Assembly: GCA_900315105.1 (NCBI GenBank)
Contig: OMXX01000015.1
Location: 1 to 64,000, forward strand
Source: an uncultured Prevotellaceae bacterium
Lineage (GTDB): Bacteria > Bacteroidota > Bacteroidia > Bacteroidales > Bacteroidaceae
Length of the DNA stretch: 64,000 bases
Direction: 5' to 3'
The position numbers and the translations under genes are program-made. The notes under the pieces are model-generated. The model searched no databases and was not told the DNA's origin. It saw only the letters and a list, made by a program, of their open reading frames with translations. Below, one piece after another: positions 8,658-17,583 of the stretch; positions within the stretch are counted from its first letter, which is position 1, and the number at the start of each line of letters is the position of its first letter.

Positions 8658-9977
8658 ATGCTAACACTGAAACTTATAACTGAAGAGACCGAGCGCGTTA
8701 TTGCGGGTCTTGAGAAGAAGAATTTCAAGGGTGCTCGTGAGGCTATAGACAACGTTATAGCCGTTGACAAGAAGCGTCGTGAGGCTCAGCAGAAGATGGA
8801 CAGTCTTCTTGCAGAACAGAAAAAGGCTGCCGGCAACATCGGCCGTCTTATGAAGGAAGGCAAGAAGGACGAGGCCGAAGAGGCTAAGAAGACCGTTACA
8901 GCCCTCAAGGATGAGTCAAAGGTGATGCAGGACGAGATGGAAGCAGCCGAGAAGGAGCTCACCACCTTGCTTTGTCAGATTCCAAACATCCCTTACGACG
9001 AGGTTCCTGAAGGTAACTGCGCTGAGGACAACTGGGTTGTAAAGTCTAACCTCAAGGAGTGCGTAATCGGTAAGGATACCGTAGGCAATTGGGATGCAAA
9101 TCCTGTTGTTGAGACAGCCAAGCTTCCTCACTGGGAACTTGCGAAGAAATACAACCTCATCGACTTCGACCTTGGCGTAAAGATCACAGGTGCAGGTTTC
9201 CCTGTATATATAGGTCTCGGTGCTCGTTTACAGCGCGCCCTCATCAACTTCTTCCTCGACGAAGCTCGTGCCTCTGGTTATACAGAGATCATGCCTCCAA
9301 CGGTAGTTAACGCTGCTTCAGGCTACGGCACAGGTCAGCTTCCTGACAAGGAAGGTCAGATGTATCACTGCGAGATTGACGATCTCTACCTTATCCCAAC
9401 AGCAGAGGTTCCAGTAACAAACATCTATCGTGATGTAATCCTCGACGAGAAGGATCTCCCTATCAAGAACTGCGCATACACACAGTGTTTCCGTCGCGAG
9501 GCAGGTTCTTACGGTAAGGATGTACGTGGTCTTAACCGTCTGCATGAGTTCTCTAAGATTGAGATCGTGCGCATTGACAAGCCAGAGCATAGCGCAGAGT
9601 CACACAAGGAGATGCTTGCACACGTTGAGGGACTTCTCAAGAAACTTGAGCTCCCATATCGTATCCTCCGTCTCTGTGGTGGTGATGCTTCATTCACATC
9701 TGCTATATGCTACGATTTCGAGGTATATTCAGAGGCTCAGAAGCGTTGGCTTGAGGTTTCATCTGTTTCAAACTTCGATACATATCAGGCAAACCGTCTG
9801 AAGTGCCGTTACCGTAATGCCGAGACAAAGAAGACAGAGCTTTGCCACACTCTCAATGGTTCAGCTCTCGCTCTCCCACGTATCGTTGCCTCTATTCTTG
9901 AGAACTTCCAGACAGAGGACGGCATTCGCGTGCCAAAGGTACTCGTTCCTTATATGGGATGTGAGATAATTAAGTAA
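8658..9977 (+). CDS. serS: seryl-tRNA synthetase
   Basis: A 439-residue class II synthetase that charges tRNA-Ser. An N-terminal coiled-coil arm (about residues 25-110, rich in Lys/Glu/Ala) binds the long variable arm of the tRNA. The catalytic core carries motif 2 (FRREAGSYGKDVRGLNR) and motif 3 (LNGSALALPRIVASILENFQ). The length is close to the family norm. It has its own promoter and stands alone between the peptidase gene and the flavoprotein gene. Confidence 0.96.
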   Translation: MLTLKLITEETERVIAGLEKKNFKGAREAIDNVIAVDKKRREAQQKMDSLLAEQKKAAGNIGRLMKEGKKDEAEEAKKTVTALKDESKVMQDEMEAAEKELTTLLCQIPNIPYDEVPEGNCAEDNWVVKSNLKECVIGKDTVGNWDANPVVETAKLPHWELAKKYNLIDFDLGVKITGAGFPVYIGLGARLQRALINFFLDEARASGYTEIMPPTVVNAASGYGTGQLPDKEGQMYHCEIDDLYLIPTAEVPVTNIYRDVILDEKDLPIKNCAYTQCFRREAGSYGKDVRGLNRLHEFSKIEIVRIDKPEHSAESHKEMLAHVEGLLKKLELPYRILRLCGGDASFTSAICYDFEVYSEAQKRWLEVSSVSNFDTYQANRLKCRYRNAETKKTELCHTLNGSALALPRIVASILENFQTEDGIRVPKVLVPYMGCEIIK

Positions 9978-9985
9978 ATAATAAA

Positions 9986-10040
9986 GGTTAGAGGTTAGTG
10001 GTTCGAGTTCAATGTTTGGCTCTTCCATTAACCTCTATCC
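9986..10040. repeat. imperfect inverted repeat after serS
   Basis: GGTTAGAGGTTAGTGG (9986-10001) matches the complement of 10025-10040 at 14 of 16 positions with a 23-base loop. There is no T-run. It probably ends or stabilises the serS transcript; the type recurs in this window. Confidence 0.55.
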
Positions 10041-10088
10041 AACAATTTCTAAACGCCAATAACTATTAATTAACCTATACAAAAACTT

Positions 10089-12434
10089 ATGGCTTTCAAA
10101 ATCGTATCAAAGAAACAATTCTCCGAGAAGGTATTCTGCATGGAGATTGAGGCTCCGCTGATTGCCAAGAGCCGCAAGCCTGGCAACTTTGTCATCGTGC
10201 GTGTTGACAAACATTCAGAGCGTATGCCCCTCACCATCGCAGATGCAGATATCCAGCGTGGAACCATCACCCTTGTAATTCAGGAGGTGGGTATGTCATC
10301 AACAAAACTATGTCGCAAGGAGGCTGGTGACACCATCGAAGACCTCGTTGGTCCTCTCGGAAATCCTACACATATAGAGAATTTCGGTACTGTAATCTGC
10401 GCATGCGGTGGACTTGGCGCTGCTCCAATGCTGCCAATCATCCGCGGTCTTAAGGCTGCCGGAAACCGTGTACTCTCTGTTATCGCAGGTCGTACAGCAG
10501 AACTCGTAATCATGGAAGATGAGATTCGCGAGTCCTCAGATGAGGTTATCATCATGACCGATGACGGTTCAAAGGGCGAAAAGGGCGTAGTTACAGTAGG
10601 TATCGAGAAATTCTGCCAGCAGGAGCATATCGACAAGGCATTTGCCATTGGTCCTCCTATCATGATGAAGTTCTCATGCCTCATGACACAGAAATACGGT
10701 ATCTCTACTGATGTCAGCCTCAATACCATCATGGTTGACGGTACCGGTATGTGCGGTGCTTGTCGTCTCACAATCGGTGGAAAGACCAAGTTCGTCTGCA
10801 TCGACGGTCCTGAGTTCGACGGAGCACTCGTTGACTGGGATGAGATGTTCAAGCGCATGGGCACTTTCAAGCGTGCAGAGCTTGAAGAGATGGAGCATAT
10901 TGATGAACACATCTACGAGGACGTGATGAACGGTATCAAGGAAACTACTGATGTAGTGATGGACAACGATCCAACAAACGATCCTATCGAGGTGCTTACT
11001 GACCGCAATGCCCCTTGGCGTGAAGAGCTCCGTAAGAGTATGAAGCCAAAGGAGCGCACGGCTATTGAGCGTGTTAAGATGCCCGAGCTTGATCCTGTAT
11101 ATCGTGCAACAACACGTCTTGAGGAAGTGAACAAGGGTTTGACAAAGGAAATGGCGCTCACAGAGGCTAAGCGTTGTCTTGACTGCGCTAAGCCATCATG
11201 TGTAGAGGGCTGTCCTGTAAATATCAATATCCCTTCATTCATCAAGAATATCGAGCGCGGACAATTCCTTGCCGCAGCCAAGGTACTTAAGAACACCTCT
11301 GCCCTACCTGCAGTATGCGGTCGCGTATGTCCACAGGAGAAGCAATGCGAGTCTAAGTGTATCCATCTCAAGATGAACGAGCCTGCTGTTGCTATCGGCT
11401 ATCTCGAGCGTTTCGCAGCCGACTACGAGCGCCAAAGCGGTAACATTTCTCTCCCTGATATCGCACCTTCAAACGGTATCAAGGTTGCAGTTGTTGGTTC
11501 TGGTCCTGCAGGACTTTCTTTTGCTGGCGATATGATTAAGAAGGGCTACGATGTATATGTATTCGAGGCACTTCACGAGATTGGAGGTGTGCTAAAGTAC
11601 GGTATTCCTGAGTTCCGTCTTCCAAATGCCATAGTTGACGTTGAGATAGAGAATCTCCGCAAGATGGGTGTTCATTTCCTTACTGATGTCATCGTGGGTA
11701 AGTCTATCTCTGTTGACGAACTCGAGGCACAGGGCTTCAAGGGTATCTTCGTAGCTTCCGGAGCAGGTCTGCCAAACTTCATGAACATCCCAGGAGAGAA
11801 CCTCATCAACATAATGTCCTCCAACGAGTATCTCACACGTGTGAACCTCATGGATGCAGCCAACCCAAAGACCGATACACCAATCAACCTCGGTAAGAAC
11901 GTACTCGTTGTAGGTGGTGGTAATACCGCTATGGACTCTTGCCGCACGGCAAAACGTCTCGGTGCAAAGGTCACCCTTGTATATCGTCGTTCTGATGCCG
12001 AGCTCCCAGCACGTGCCGAGGAGGTTAAGCACGCAAAGGAAGAGGGTATCGAATTCAAGACACTCCACAACCCCGTTGAGTATCTCGCAGACGAGAACGG
12101 TGCTGTTAAGCAGGCTGTACTTGCTGTTATGGAGCTTGGCGAGCCTGATGAGTCTGGACGTCGTTCTCCTGTTGATACAGGTAAGCGCATCACCATCGAC
12201 GTTGATCAGGTAGTAGTGGCAGTAGGTGTAAGTCCTAACCCACTCGTACCAAAGTCAATCGAAGGTCTAGAACTTGGTCGCAAGAACACCATCGCTGTAA
12301 GCGAAACCATGCAGTCATCACGCTCTAACATCTACGCAGGTGGTGACATCGTACGTGGTGGTGCAACCGTAATCCTCGCAATGGGTGACGGTCGTCGCGC
12401 TGCAGCAAATATGCATGAGCAACTTTCTAAATAA
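10089..12434 (+). CDS. fused NfnA-NfnB-like (PyrK/GltD-type) flavoprotein
   Basis: A 781-residue natural fusion. Residues 1 to about 280 form a PyrK/NfnA-like FAD- and NAD-binding reductase with a [2Fe-2S] cysteine set (GTGMCGACRLTIGG...VCIDGPEFDG). Residues about 330-781 are like NfnB or the small subunit of glutamate synthase: cysteine-rich [4Fe-4S] region (CLDCAKPSCVEGCP, CGRVCPQEKQCESKC), FAD site GSGPAGLSFA and NADPH site GGGNTAMD. In clostridial NfnAB the two chains bifurcate electrons between NADH, ferredoxin and NADPH; here one chain may do the same. Automatic annotation often calls this a DHODH/glutamate synthase bifunctional protein, but no catalytic partner for either pathway is adjacent. 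Its stop overlaps the next ATG (TAATG). Confidence 0.85.
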   Translation: MAFKIVSKKQFSEKVFCMEIEAPLIAKSRKPGNFVIVRVDKHSERMPLTIADADIQRGTITLVIQEVGMSSTKLCRKEAGDTIEDLVGPLGNPTHIENFGTVICACGGLGAAPMLPIIRGLKAAGNRVLSVIAGRTAELVIMEDEIRESSDEVIIMTDDGSKGEKGVVTVGIEKFCQQEHIDKAFAIGPPIMMKFSCLMTQKYGISTDVSLNTIMVDGTGMCGACRLTIGGKTKFVCIDGPEFDGALVDWDEMFKRMGTFKRAELEEMEHIDEHIYEDVMNGIKETTDVVMDNDPTNDPIEVLTDRNAPWREELRKSMKPKERTAIERVKMPELDPVYRATTRLEEVNKGLTKEMALTEAKRCLDCAKPSCVEGCPVNINIPSFIKNIERGQFLAAAKVLKNTSALPAVCGRVCPQEKQCESKCIHLKMNEPAVAIGYLERFAADYERQSGNISLPDIAPSNGIKVAVVGSGPAGLSFAGDMIKKGYDVYVFEALHEIGGVLKYGIPEFRLPNAIVDVEIENLRKMGVHFLTDVIVGKSISVDELEAQGFKGIFVASGAGLPNFMNIPGENLINIMSSNEYLTRVNLMDAANPKTDTPINLGKNVLVVGGGNTAMDSCRTAKRLGAKVTLVYRRSDAELPARAEEVKHAKEEGIEFKTLHNPVEYLADENGAVKQAVLAVMELGEPDESGRRSPVDTGKRITIDVDQVVVAVGVSPNPLVPKSIEGLELGRKNTIAVSETMQSSRSNIYAGGDIVRGGATVILAMGDGRRAAANMHEQLSK

Positions 12435-12802
12435 TGAACTCTATTTACACAATCTTACTGCTCGTACTAAGCAATATCTTCATGACATTTGCTTGGTACG
12501 GGCATCTTAAATTACAGCAGACTGGCATATCATCAAACTGGCCATTGATAGCCACTATCGCTTTCTCATGGGGAATAGCATTCTTTGAGTACTGCTGTCA
12601 GGTACCTGCAAACCGCATAGGATTCATCGAGAATGGCGGTCCTTTCAACCTTGTGCAATTAAAAGTGATACAGGAAGTTATAAGTCTTATTGTATTCACG
12701 GTAATAGCCCAATGCATGTTTACCGGCCAGTCATTACATTGGAATCACCTCGTTGCATTCCTCTGCCTCATTGCCGCAGTTTACTTCGTGTTCATGAAGT
12801 AA
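12434..12802 (+). CDS. DMT-superfamily small membrane protein (DUF486)
   Basis: A 122-residue inner-membrane protein with four predicted helices, matching the DUF486 family of small drug/metabolite-type proteins (FMTFAWYGHLKL, FFEYCCQVPANRIG). The substrate is unknown. Its ATG overlaps the flavoprotein stop by one base, so translation is probably coupled. Confidence 0.82.
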   Translation: MNSIYTILLLVLSNIFMTFAWYGHLKLQQTGISSNWPLIATIAFSWGIAFFEYCCQVPANRIGFIENGGPFNLVQLKVIQEVISLIVFTVIAQCMFTGQSLHWNHLVAFLCLIAAVYFVFMK

Positions 12803-12862
12803 AAAATTGTCTATTTCCCAAAACGTGATGAAAGGAATGAAAGTCATAGAGACAGAAAAGAA

Positions 12863-13309
12863 ATGAGTGCCATATTACATAAGAAGACCTTTCGTGAACT
12901 AACTACCGACGAACTATACGAACTTCTCAGGGTGCGTAGTGAGACTTTTGTGTTAGGTCAGAACTGCGTATATCAGGATCTGGATAATGATGACAAAACT
13001 GCTATACATCTATGGCTAAGCGTCGATGACAGATTGGTAGCAATGGCTCGTCTATGCCCTGCGGGAACTCATCTTCCAGAAATCTCCATAGGAAGAGTCA
13101 TAGCAACCGAGCGTGGCAAGGGTTATGGCAAGCAAATAATGATTCATGCCATTAACGCAGCAGTAGAGATTCTCAATGCAACTCGCATAGATATTCAGGC
13201 TCAGGAATATGCCAAGGGCTTCTATGAAAATGTAGGCTTCAAGCAAACATCCGACACTTACATACTCGAAAATATCCCCCATATCAACATGACATGGCTA
13301 AAGAAATAG
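12863..13309 (+). CDS. ElaA-like GNAT acetyltransferase
   Basis: A 148-residue GNAT protein resembling ElaA: the opening KKTFRELTTDELYELLRVR, the segment LGQNCVYQDLDNDD, and the acetyl-CoA loop RVIATERGKGYGKQIM. The substrate of ElaA proteins is not established. The last 16 bases overlap the next gene. Confidence 0.85.
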   Translation: MSAILHKKTFRELTTDELYELLRVRSETFVLGQNCVYQDLDNDDKTAIHLWLSVDDRLVAMARLCPAGTHLPEISIGRVIATERGKGYGKQIMIHAINAAVEILNATRIDIQAQEYAKGFYENVGFKQTSDTYILENIPHINMTWLKK

Positions 13310-13980
13310 ACACGTTCTTCCACGAAGTTCATTCATGTACGGAGTTGATGGAACTTATCTCCGAGATAGGATTCCTTCCCCTACTCGATAGCGGCATACA
13401 GGGTTATGCTGCTGAGGATATCGTTGACGAAGACTGCCGCTACGTCACTTTCCCTGACGGTGGATGGGAATGGCTTCTGTGGAAATGGAAAGGTCAGATA
13501 GTTACCGAGTTGCCGTGTATATACGGTAAGTTTTTCAACAAGAAGGCTGGATTCATAAGCAAAGAATGGTGGGCTGATTTCTGTAACTATCGTCGCAGCA
13601 AGTATGCCCGTCCTGATGAAGATTCCATAGAGGGCGCTATCATCGAGACCTTGATGATGAATGGAAGTATGATAACACGGGAACTTCGTGCTGCTTGCGG
13701 ATTCAACGGCAAGGGAATGCGAAGTAAGTTTGACGGCTATCTCACCCGACTTGAAATGGCAACCTACATCGTGACTGAGGATTTCGTATATCCACGCGAC
13801 AAGCACAATAGGGAATACGGATGGGGATGGTCGTTGCTTAATACTCCCGAAAGCCTATACGGAAAGGATTCATGTCATTGTTCAAGAACACCCGAAGAAT
13901 CATATCAGAGAATCTTTGAGCATATTCAGTCAATTCTCCCTAAAGCCACCGACAAGCAGATTGCCAAACTTATTGGGTGA
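13294..13980 (+). CDS. AlkZ-related winged-helix protein
   Basis: A 228-residue cytoplasmic protein with a Trp-rich middle part (FPDGGWEWLLWKWKG, KEWWADFCNYRR) and a winged-helix-like second half (TLMMNGSMITRELRAACGF). This resembles the group annotated AlkZ-related, distant kin of the AlkZ/YcaQ DNA glycosylases; the assignment is from memory of the pattern. The usual catalytic QxQ motif of AlkZ is not visible, so activity is doubtful. It overlaps the ElaA-like gene by 16 bases and is followed 21 bases later by the RNase H-like gene. Confidence 0.65.
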   Translation: MAKEIDTFFHEVHSCTELMELISEIGFLPLLDSGIQGYAAEDIVDEDCRYVTFPDGGWEWLLWKWKGQIVTELPCIYGKFFNKKAGFISKEWWADFCNYRRSKYARPDEDSIEGAIIETLMMNGSMITRELRAACGFNGKGMRSKFDGYLTRLEMATYIVTEDFVYPRDKHNREYGWGWSLLNTPESLYGKDSCHCSRTPEESYQRIFEHIQSILPKATDKQIAKLIG

Positions 13981-14001
13981 TTATAGCACTTAGCTAAGGA
14001 T

Positions 14002-14454
14002 ATGATAAGGCAGAAGGAATATAAGTTGCGAACCACTCCTGGCACTCATTACGTATGGGTGGCTGGCAGTTGCGACTATGCACACGAGGAGCGATGCAGC
14101 GGAGGTGCGTATCTCATGCAACTGAATGACGAGACGATAGAGAGCTATGCTATCTCTGATGATCACACCACGGAGTTCCGGATGATTCTTTCGGTCATGA
14201 TCCATGCCATGCAAGTATTGCCTGCCGATTCCGACATAGTGTTTCTTACCAACGTGTCGTACATTCAGCAAAACTGGGACAGGCATCCAACAGACAAATC
14301 TGCAAATGCCAACCTTATCGGAGAGTGTTTAACTGAAAGAGAAAGGCATCATTCCGTTACGGTAAAACTCGTTCCATTCCATAAGTCTCACTTGTTGCTT
14401 ATGACACATGAGCTTGCTCATGAAGCCATGATAAAACACAGAAATAAATTATAG
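14002..14454 (+). CDS. RNase H-fold protein without catalytic acids
   Basis: A 150-residue protein that lines up along its length with RNase HI: VWVAGSC with IFTDGSC, TTEFRMIL with TTNNRMEL, LTNVSYIQQ with STDSQYVRQ, and THELAHEA with CDELARAA. At the four metal-binding positions it has Ala21, Ile62, Asn84 and His136 in place of Asp, Glu, Asp and Asp. It should keep the fold but not cut RNA. It could bind RNA/DNA hybrids or another partner. It follows the AlkZ-related gene, and AAGGAT upstream may serve as a ribosome binding site. Confidence 0.72.
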   Translation: MIRQKEYKLRTTPGTHYVWVAGSCDYAHEERCSGGAYLMQLNDETIESYAISDDHTTEFRMILSVMIHAMQVLPADSDIVFLTNVSYIQQNWDRHPTDKSANANLIGECLTERERHHSVTVKLVPFHKSHLLLMTHELAHEAMIKHRNKL

Positions 14455-14511
14455 AGGGAAACATTTTCCTTATGGTTCGACTAAAATAAACGCCAGAATA
14501 CAATTTCCTTC

Positions 14512-14619
14512 TTCCTCCTTTCATCCTCCCTTGTTCCTCCGCTCTTCCTCCGTTGATCCTATACATGAAAGGAGGAAAAGCGATTTAGAAGCGAATTTGA
14601 AACGGAGCTACAACGGAGG
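14512..14619. repeat. purine/pyrimidine-rich nested inverted repeat
   Basis: Two perfect arms are nested: TTCCTCCTTTCAT (14512-14524) with ATGAAAGGAGGAA (14565-14577), and CCTCCGTTG (14547-14555) with CAACGGAGG (14611-14619). The pairs cross, so both cannot form at once. A related sequence with CTTCCTCCGYTGATCCT lies near 56600. Confidence 0.7.
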
Positions 14620-14652
14620 CATAAAAGAAACACTCTGACATTAACGAATAAA

Positions 14653-14676
14653 GGCTCGCAAACGCGAGCCTTTTTT
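14653..14676 (+). terminator. intrinsic terminator
   Basis: GGCTCGC, loop AAAC, GCGAGCC, then six T residues. It stands between the convergent RNase H-like gene and dapA. Confidence 0.85.
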
Positions 14677-14694
14677 CTATATGTCTGAAAGGAA

Positions 14695-15579
14695 CTACAG
14701 TTTCAATTCCTTTATAATGCTTGAAATCTTCTGTAATGTTGTCACACGTGTTGGAACGAGTGGCAGACGGAGCTGATTCTTGATGAAGCCCATTTCGGTG
14801 AGAAGTGCCTTAACACCGGCAGGGTTACCGTCAACAAAGAGAAGTGAATAGAGGTCGGTAAATTTATGGTGTATCTTCTGCGCTGCCTCAAACTCGCCAT
14901 TGAACTCAAGACGAATCATACGAGAGAACTCCTTTGGAAGTGCATTACCGATAACTGAGATTACACCAACAGCACCACAGGCAATCATTGGGAAGGTGAG
15001 AGCATCGTCACCGCTGATAACCTCGAAATCATTTGGCTTGTACTTGATGATCTCGTCAACCTGCTCAAGTGAACCGGAAGCCTCCTTGATTGCAACAATG
15101 TTCTTGCAGTCTCTTGCAAGACGACAAGTTGTCTCAGCCTTGAGGTTGATACCTGTACGGCCAGGAACATTATATAGTACCACAGGAAGCTCAGTTGCAG
15201 CAGCAATAGCCTTAAAATGCTGATAGAGCCCTTCTTGAGAAGGCTTGTTGTAGTAAGGACAAACAGACAATACTCCGTCAATACCTGAGAAATCGCCACT
15301 CTTGAGCTCCTCAACAACAGCAGCAGTATTGTTGCCTCCACAGCCCATAAGGATAGGCACACGACCAGCCACCTGTCTTACGATAGCACTCTTTATCTGT
15401 GCCTTCTCTGCGAGGGTAAGACATGGGGTCTCACCTGTAGTTGCAAGGATACAGAAGAAATCGGCACCGTTATCCAACTGATAGTCGATAAGGCGAGAAA
15501 GAGACTCGTAATCAACGGCTCCATCTTCAGTGAAAGGTGTTATGAGTGCGATACCAAGACCGCGGAAGATATTATTCAT
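14695..15579 (-). CDS. dapA: 4-hydroxy-tetrahydrodipicolinate synthase
   Basis: A 294-residue TIM-barrel lyase that condenses pyruvate with aspartate semialdehyde, the entry step to lysine and diaminopimelate. The catalytic tyrosine lies in VVLYNVPGRTG and the Schiff-base lysine in IVAIKEASGS; the GDD segment follows as expected (VISGDDALT). Length is normal. It is a single-gene unit with its own promoter. Confidence 0.95.
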   Translation of the reverse strand: MNNIFRGLGIALITPFTEDGAVDYESLSRLIDYQLDNGADFFCILATTGETPCLTLAEKAQIKSAIVRQVAGRVPILMGCGGNNTAAVVEELKSGDFSGIDGVLSVCPYYNKPSQEGLYQHFKAIAAATELPVVLYNVPGRTGINLKAETTCRLARDCKNIVAIKEASGSLEQVDEIIKYKPNDFEVISGDDALTFPMIACGAVGVISVIGNALPKEFSRMIRLEFNGEFEAAQKIHHKFTDLYSLLFVDGNPAGVKALLTEMGFIKNQLRLPLVPTRVTTLQKISSIIKELKL

Positions 15580-15616
15580 ATTGTTTGATTTTCTTACCTA
15601 AATTACAATTTGGATG

Positions 15617-15624
15617 CAAAGTTA
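15617..15624 (-). promoter_or_regulatory. dapA -7 element
   Basis: TAACTTTG on the minus strand, about 38 bases before the dapA start. Confidence 0.55.
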
Positions 15625-15720
15625 GCATTTTTTCTTTATATTCGTGCATAAAACACTAACTATTTTTGCATTCGTAACATTTTTCTACTTTTCCACTTTA
15701 CCCTTTCCACTTTACCTATT

Positions 15721-16647
15721 CTACTTATACAAGCTTCCCAACCATAGGAAGACAAGTCCGAGAAGAACAAGGAAAAGATCCAAGAACTTAGATTTCAGAT
15801 TCTTCTCATGGAACATCACAGCACCAAAGAGGAAACTGACTATTACACTTGCCCTTCGTACCATACTGACAATGGAAATCATTGCCCCATCAATGCTTAG
15901 TGCATAAAAATACACGAAATCGGCAACCGACAGGAATACGCTAACAAGGATGATTGACCAAGACCAATGGAAAGGTGTCGTTTTCTTGTGGGTTGGCCAC
16001 CACAGAATCATCACCATAGCACCCATGATAAAGCATTGGTAGATATTGTACCATGACTGTACGTCCATCTTATTTAACCCTACTCCACCATTTGAAACAT
16101 GTGCCATGAGATATTTGTCGTAAAGTCCGCTTACAGCACCGAATATGGCAGCTCCAACGATAGCGAATATCCACTTATTATGCTTGAAATCAATGCCTTC
16201 CTTCTTACTTGTACGGCTCAGCATTATATAGCTGACAATAGCCAAAGCAACACCAATCCATTGATACACATTCAGACGTTCTCCGAATATGAGCAATGCA
16301 CCAACAAGCACGAGAATAGGACGTGACGCATTAATAGGACCGTAGATTGTGAGCGGGATATGCTTCATTCCGAAATATGCGAGAAGCCAAGAGGCTAGTA
16401 CGATGAGACTCTTCATCAGAATGTACTTATGTACCTCCCACCCTACTACGGGTACATAGAACATACTGCCGTCGAGACATGTTCCGTAGGCACTCAGGAG
16501 AATGAAAGGAAGGAATATCAGCGAACAGAAGAATGTGTTGAGGAAAAGTACCGGAAGCACCGCATTACCGTTAAGTGCCTGTTTCTTGAATACATCATAG
16601 AATCCGAGCAATGCTGCGGATGTGAAAGCTAATAATAACCAAACCAT
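15721..16647 (-). CDS. EamA-family membrane transporter
   Basis: A 308-residue inner-membrane protein with about ten hydrophobic helices in two repeats, typical of EamA drug/metabolite transporters. The motif SRPILVLVGALLIFGERLN marks the end of the first repeat and RASVIVSFLFGAVMFHEKN that of the second. The transported compound cannot be told. It lies 29 bases upstream of the truA stop on the same strand, so it may be transcribed together with truA. Confidence 0.82.
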   Translation of the reverse strand: MVWLLLAFTSAALLGFYDVFKKQALNGNAVLPVLFLNTFFCSLIFLPFILLSAYGTCLDGSMFYVPVVGWEVHKYILMKSLIVLASWLLAYFGMKHIPLTIYGPINASRPILVLVGALLIFGERLNVYQWIGVALAIVSYIMLSRTSKKEGIDFKHNKWIFAIVGAAIFGAVSGLYDKYLMAHVSNGGVGLNKMDVQSWYNIYQCFIMGAMVMILWWPTHKKTTPFHWSWSIILVSVFLSVADFVYFYALSIDGAMISIVSMVRRASVIVSFLFGAVMFHEKNLKSKFLDLFLVLLGLVFLWLGSLYK

Positions 16648-16676
16648 GCTTTCTAATCAATAATTTATTTGTTATC

Positions 16677-17438
16677 CTAATATTTTATGTCAACAAGGAA
16701 AAGTGCATTCCCAGGCATACTCTCGCCTGCCTGAGTGCGTTTCTTCCCCTCTATAACGAGACGGAACTCGTCTATTGTCATCCTTTTACGACCTACTTCA
16801 ACAAGCGTACCAACAATGGCTCTGACCATGTTTCTCAAGAATCGGTTTGCACTTATAACGAACACCCAACAGCCATCCCCCAAGTCTTTCCATTTTGCTT
16901 CTGTAACCTTACAGAGAGTGGTCTTTACATCTGTATGAGATTTGCAGAAACAAGCAAAATCCTCATATTCAAGCAAAACTTTAGCCGCATCGTTCATCTT
17001 ATTGAAATCCAAGTCGAAATGACATTCATACGAATAGTGTCGTTTGAACGGATTCTTATTGGTATGAACAAAGTAATTATAAGTTCTGAGAGTAGCCGAG
17101 AATCGGGCGTGAAGTTCGTCGTCAACCTGCTCTATTTTGTAAATTGAGATATCCGGCGGAAGCATACGATTCACCTTGTAGGCAAGCTGTTCGCAATCCA
17201 ATTTCCCTTCCTTGAGAAAGCCATCAGGCAACGATATTTCCTGAACATCAAAATGAGCTACCATCATACTTGCGTGAACGCCAGCATCCGTCCTTCCTGC
17301 ACCAACGATATCCGTCGGGATTCGAAGAATAGTGCTAAGGCAACGCTCAATCTCGCCTTCCACGGAAATACCGTTTGGTTGGATTTGCCACCCGTGAAAT
17401 CGGGTTCCATCGTATGATAAATAAACAAAATACCTCAT
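16677..17438 (-). CDS. truA: tRNA pseudouridine(38-40) synthase
   Basis: A 253-residue pseudouridine synthase that modifies the tRNA anticodon stem-loop. The catalytic aspartate lies in GAGRTDAGVHA, and ARFSATLRTYNYFV is also diagnostic. The frame opens at 17507, but the start is set at the ATG at 17438 (MRYFVYLSYDG), because the promoter element at 17447-17454 sits just before it. Confidence 0.93.
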   Translation of the reverse strand: MRYFVYLSYDGTRFHGWQIQPNGISVEGEIERCLSTILRIPTDIVGAGRTDAGVHASMMVAHFDVQEISLPDGFLKEGKLDCEQLAYKVNRMLPPDISIYKIEQVDDELHARFSATLRTYNYFVHTNKNPFKRHYSYECHFDLDFNKMNDAAKVLLEYEDFACFCKSHTDVKTTLCKVTEAKWKDLGDGCWVFVISANRFLRNMVRAIVGTLVEVGRKRMTIDEFRLVIEGKKRTQAGESMPGNALFLVDIKY

Positions 17439-17446
17439 TTGGCCTG

Positions 17447-17454
17447 CAAAATTA
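17447..17454 (-). promoter_or_regulatory. truA -7 element leaving almost no leader
   Basis: TAATTTTG on the minus strand ends eight bases before the truA ATG. It faces away from the pheT promoter 43 bases off. Confidence 0.6.
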
Positions 17455-17496
17455 CAAAAAAAACGCAAAACTTTTTCAAAAGTCACCATTTTTTTG

Positions 17497-17504
17497 TACC
17501 TTTG
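17497..17504 (+). promoter_or_regulatory. pheT -7 element
   Basis: TACCTTTG, with a T-rich stretch near 17471 at the right spacing, about 80 bases before the pheT ATG. Confidence 0.6.
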
Positions 17505-17583
17505 CACGTCAATTTATGACTTTTCGCAATTATGGCGAATACAAAGTAAAGAATACAATAAAAACAAACATAGAAAATATCAA

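Noticed and set aside
10089..12434. Dihydroorotate dehydrogenase/glutamate synthase bifunctional enzyme
   Set aside because: Neither the DHODH catalytic chain nor the glutamate synthase large chain is nearby. The cofactor layout fits a fused NfnAB better.
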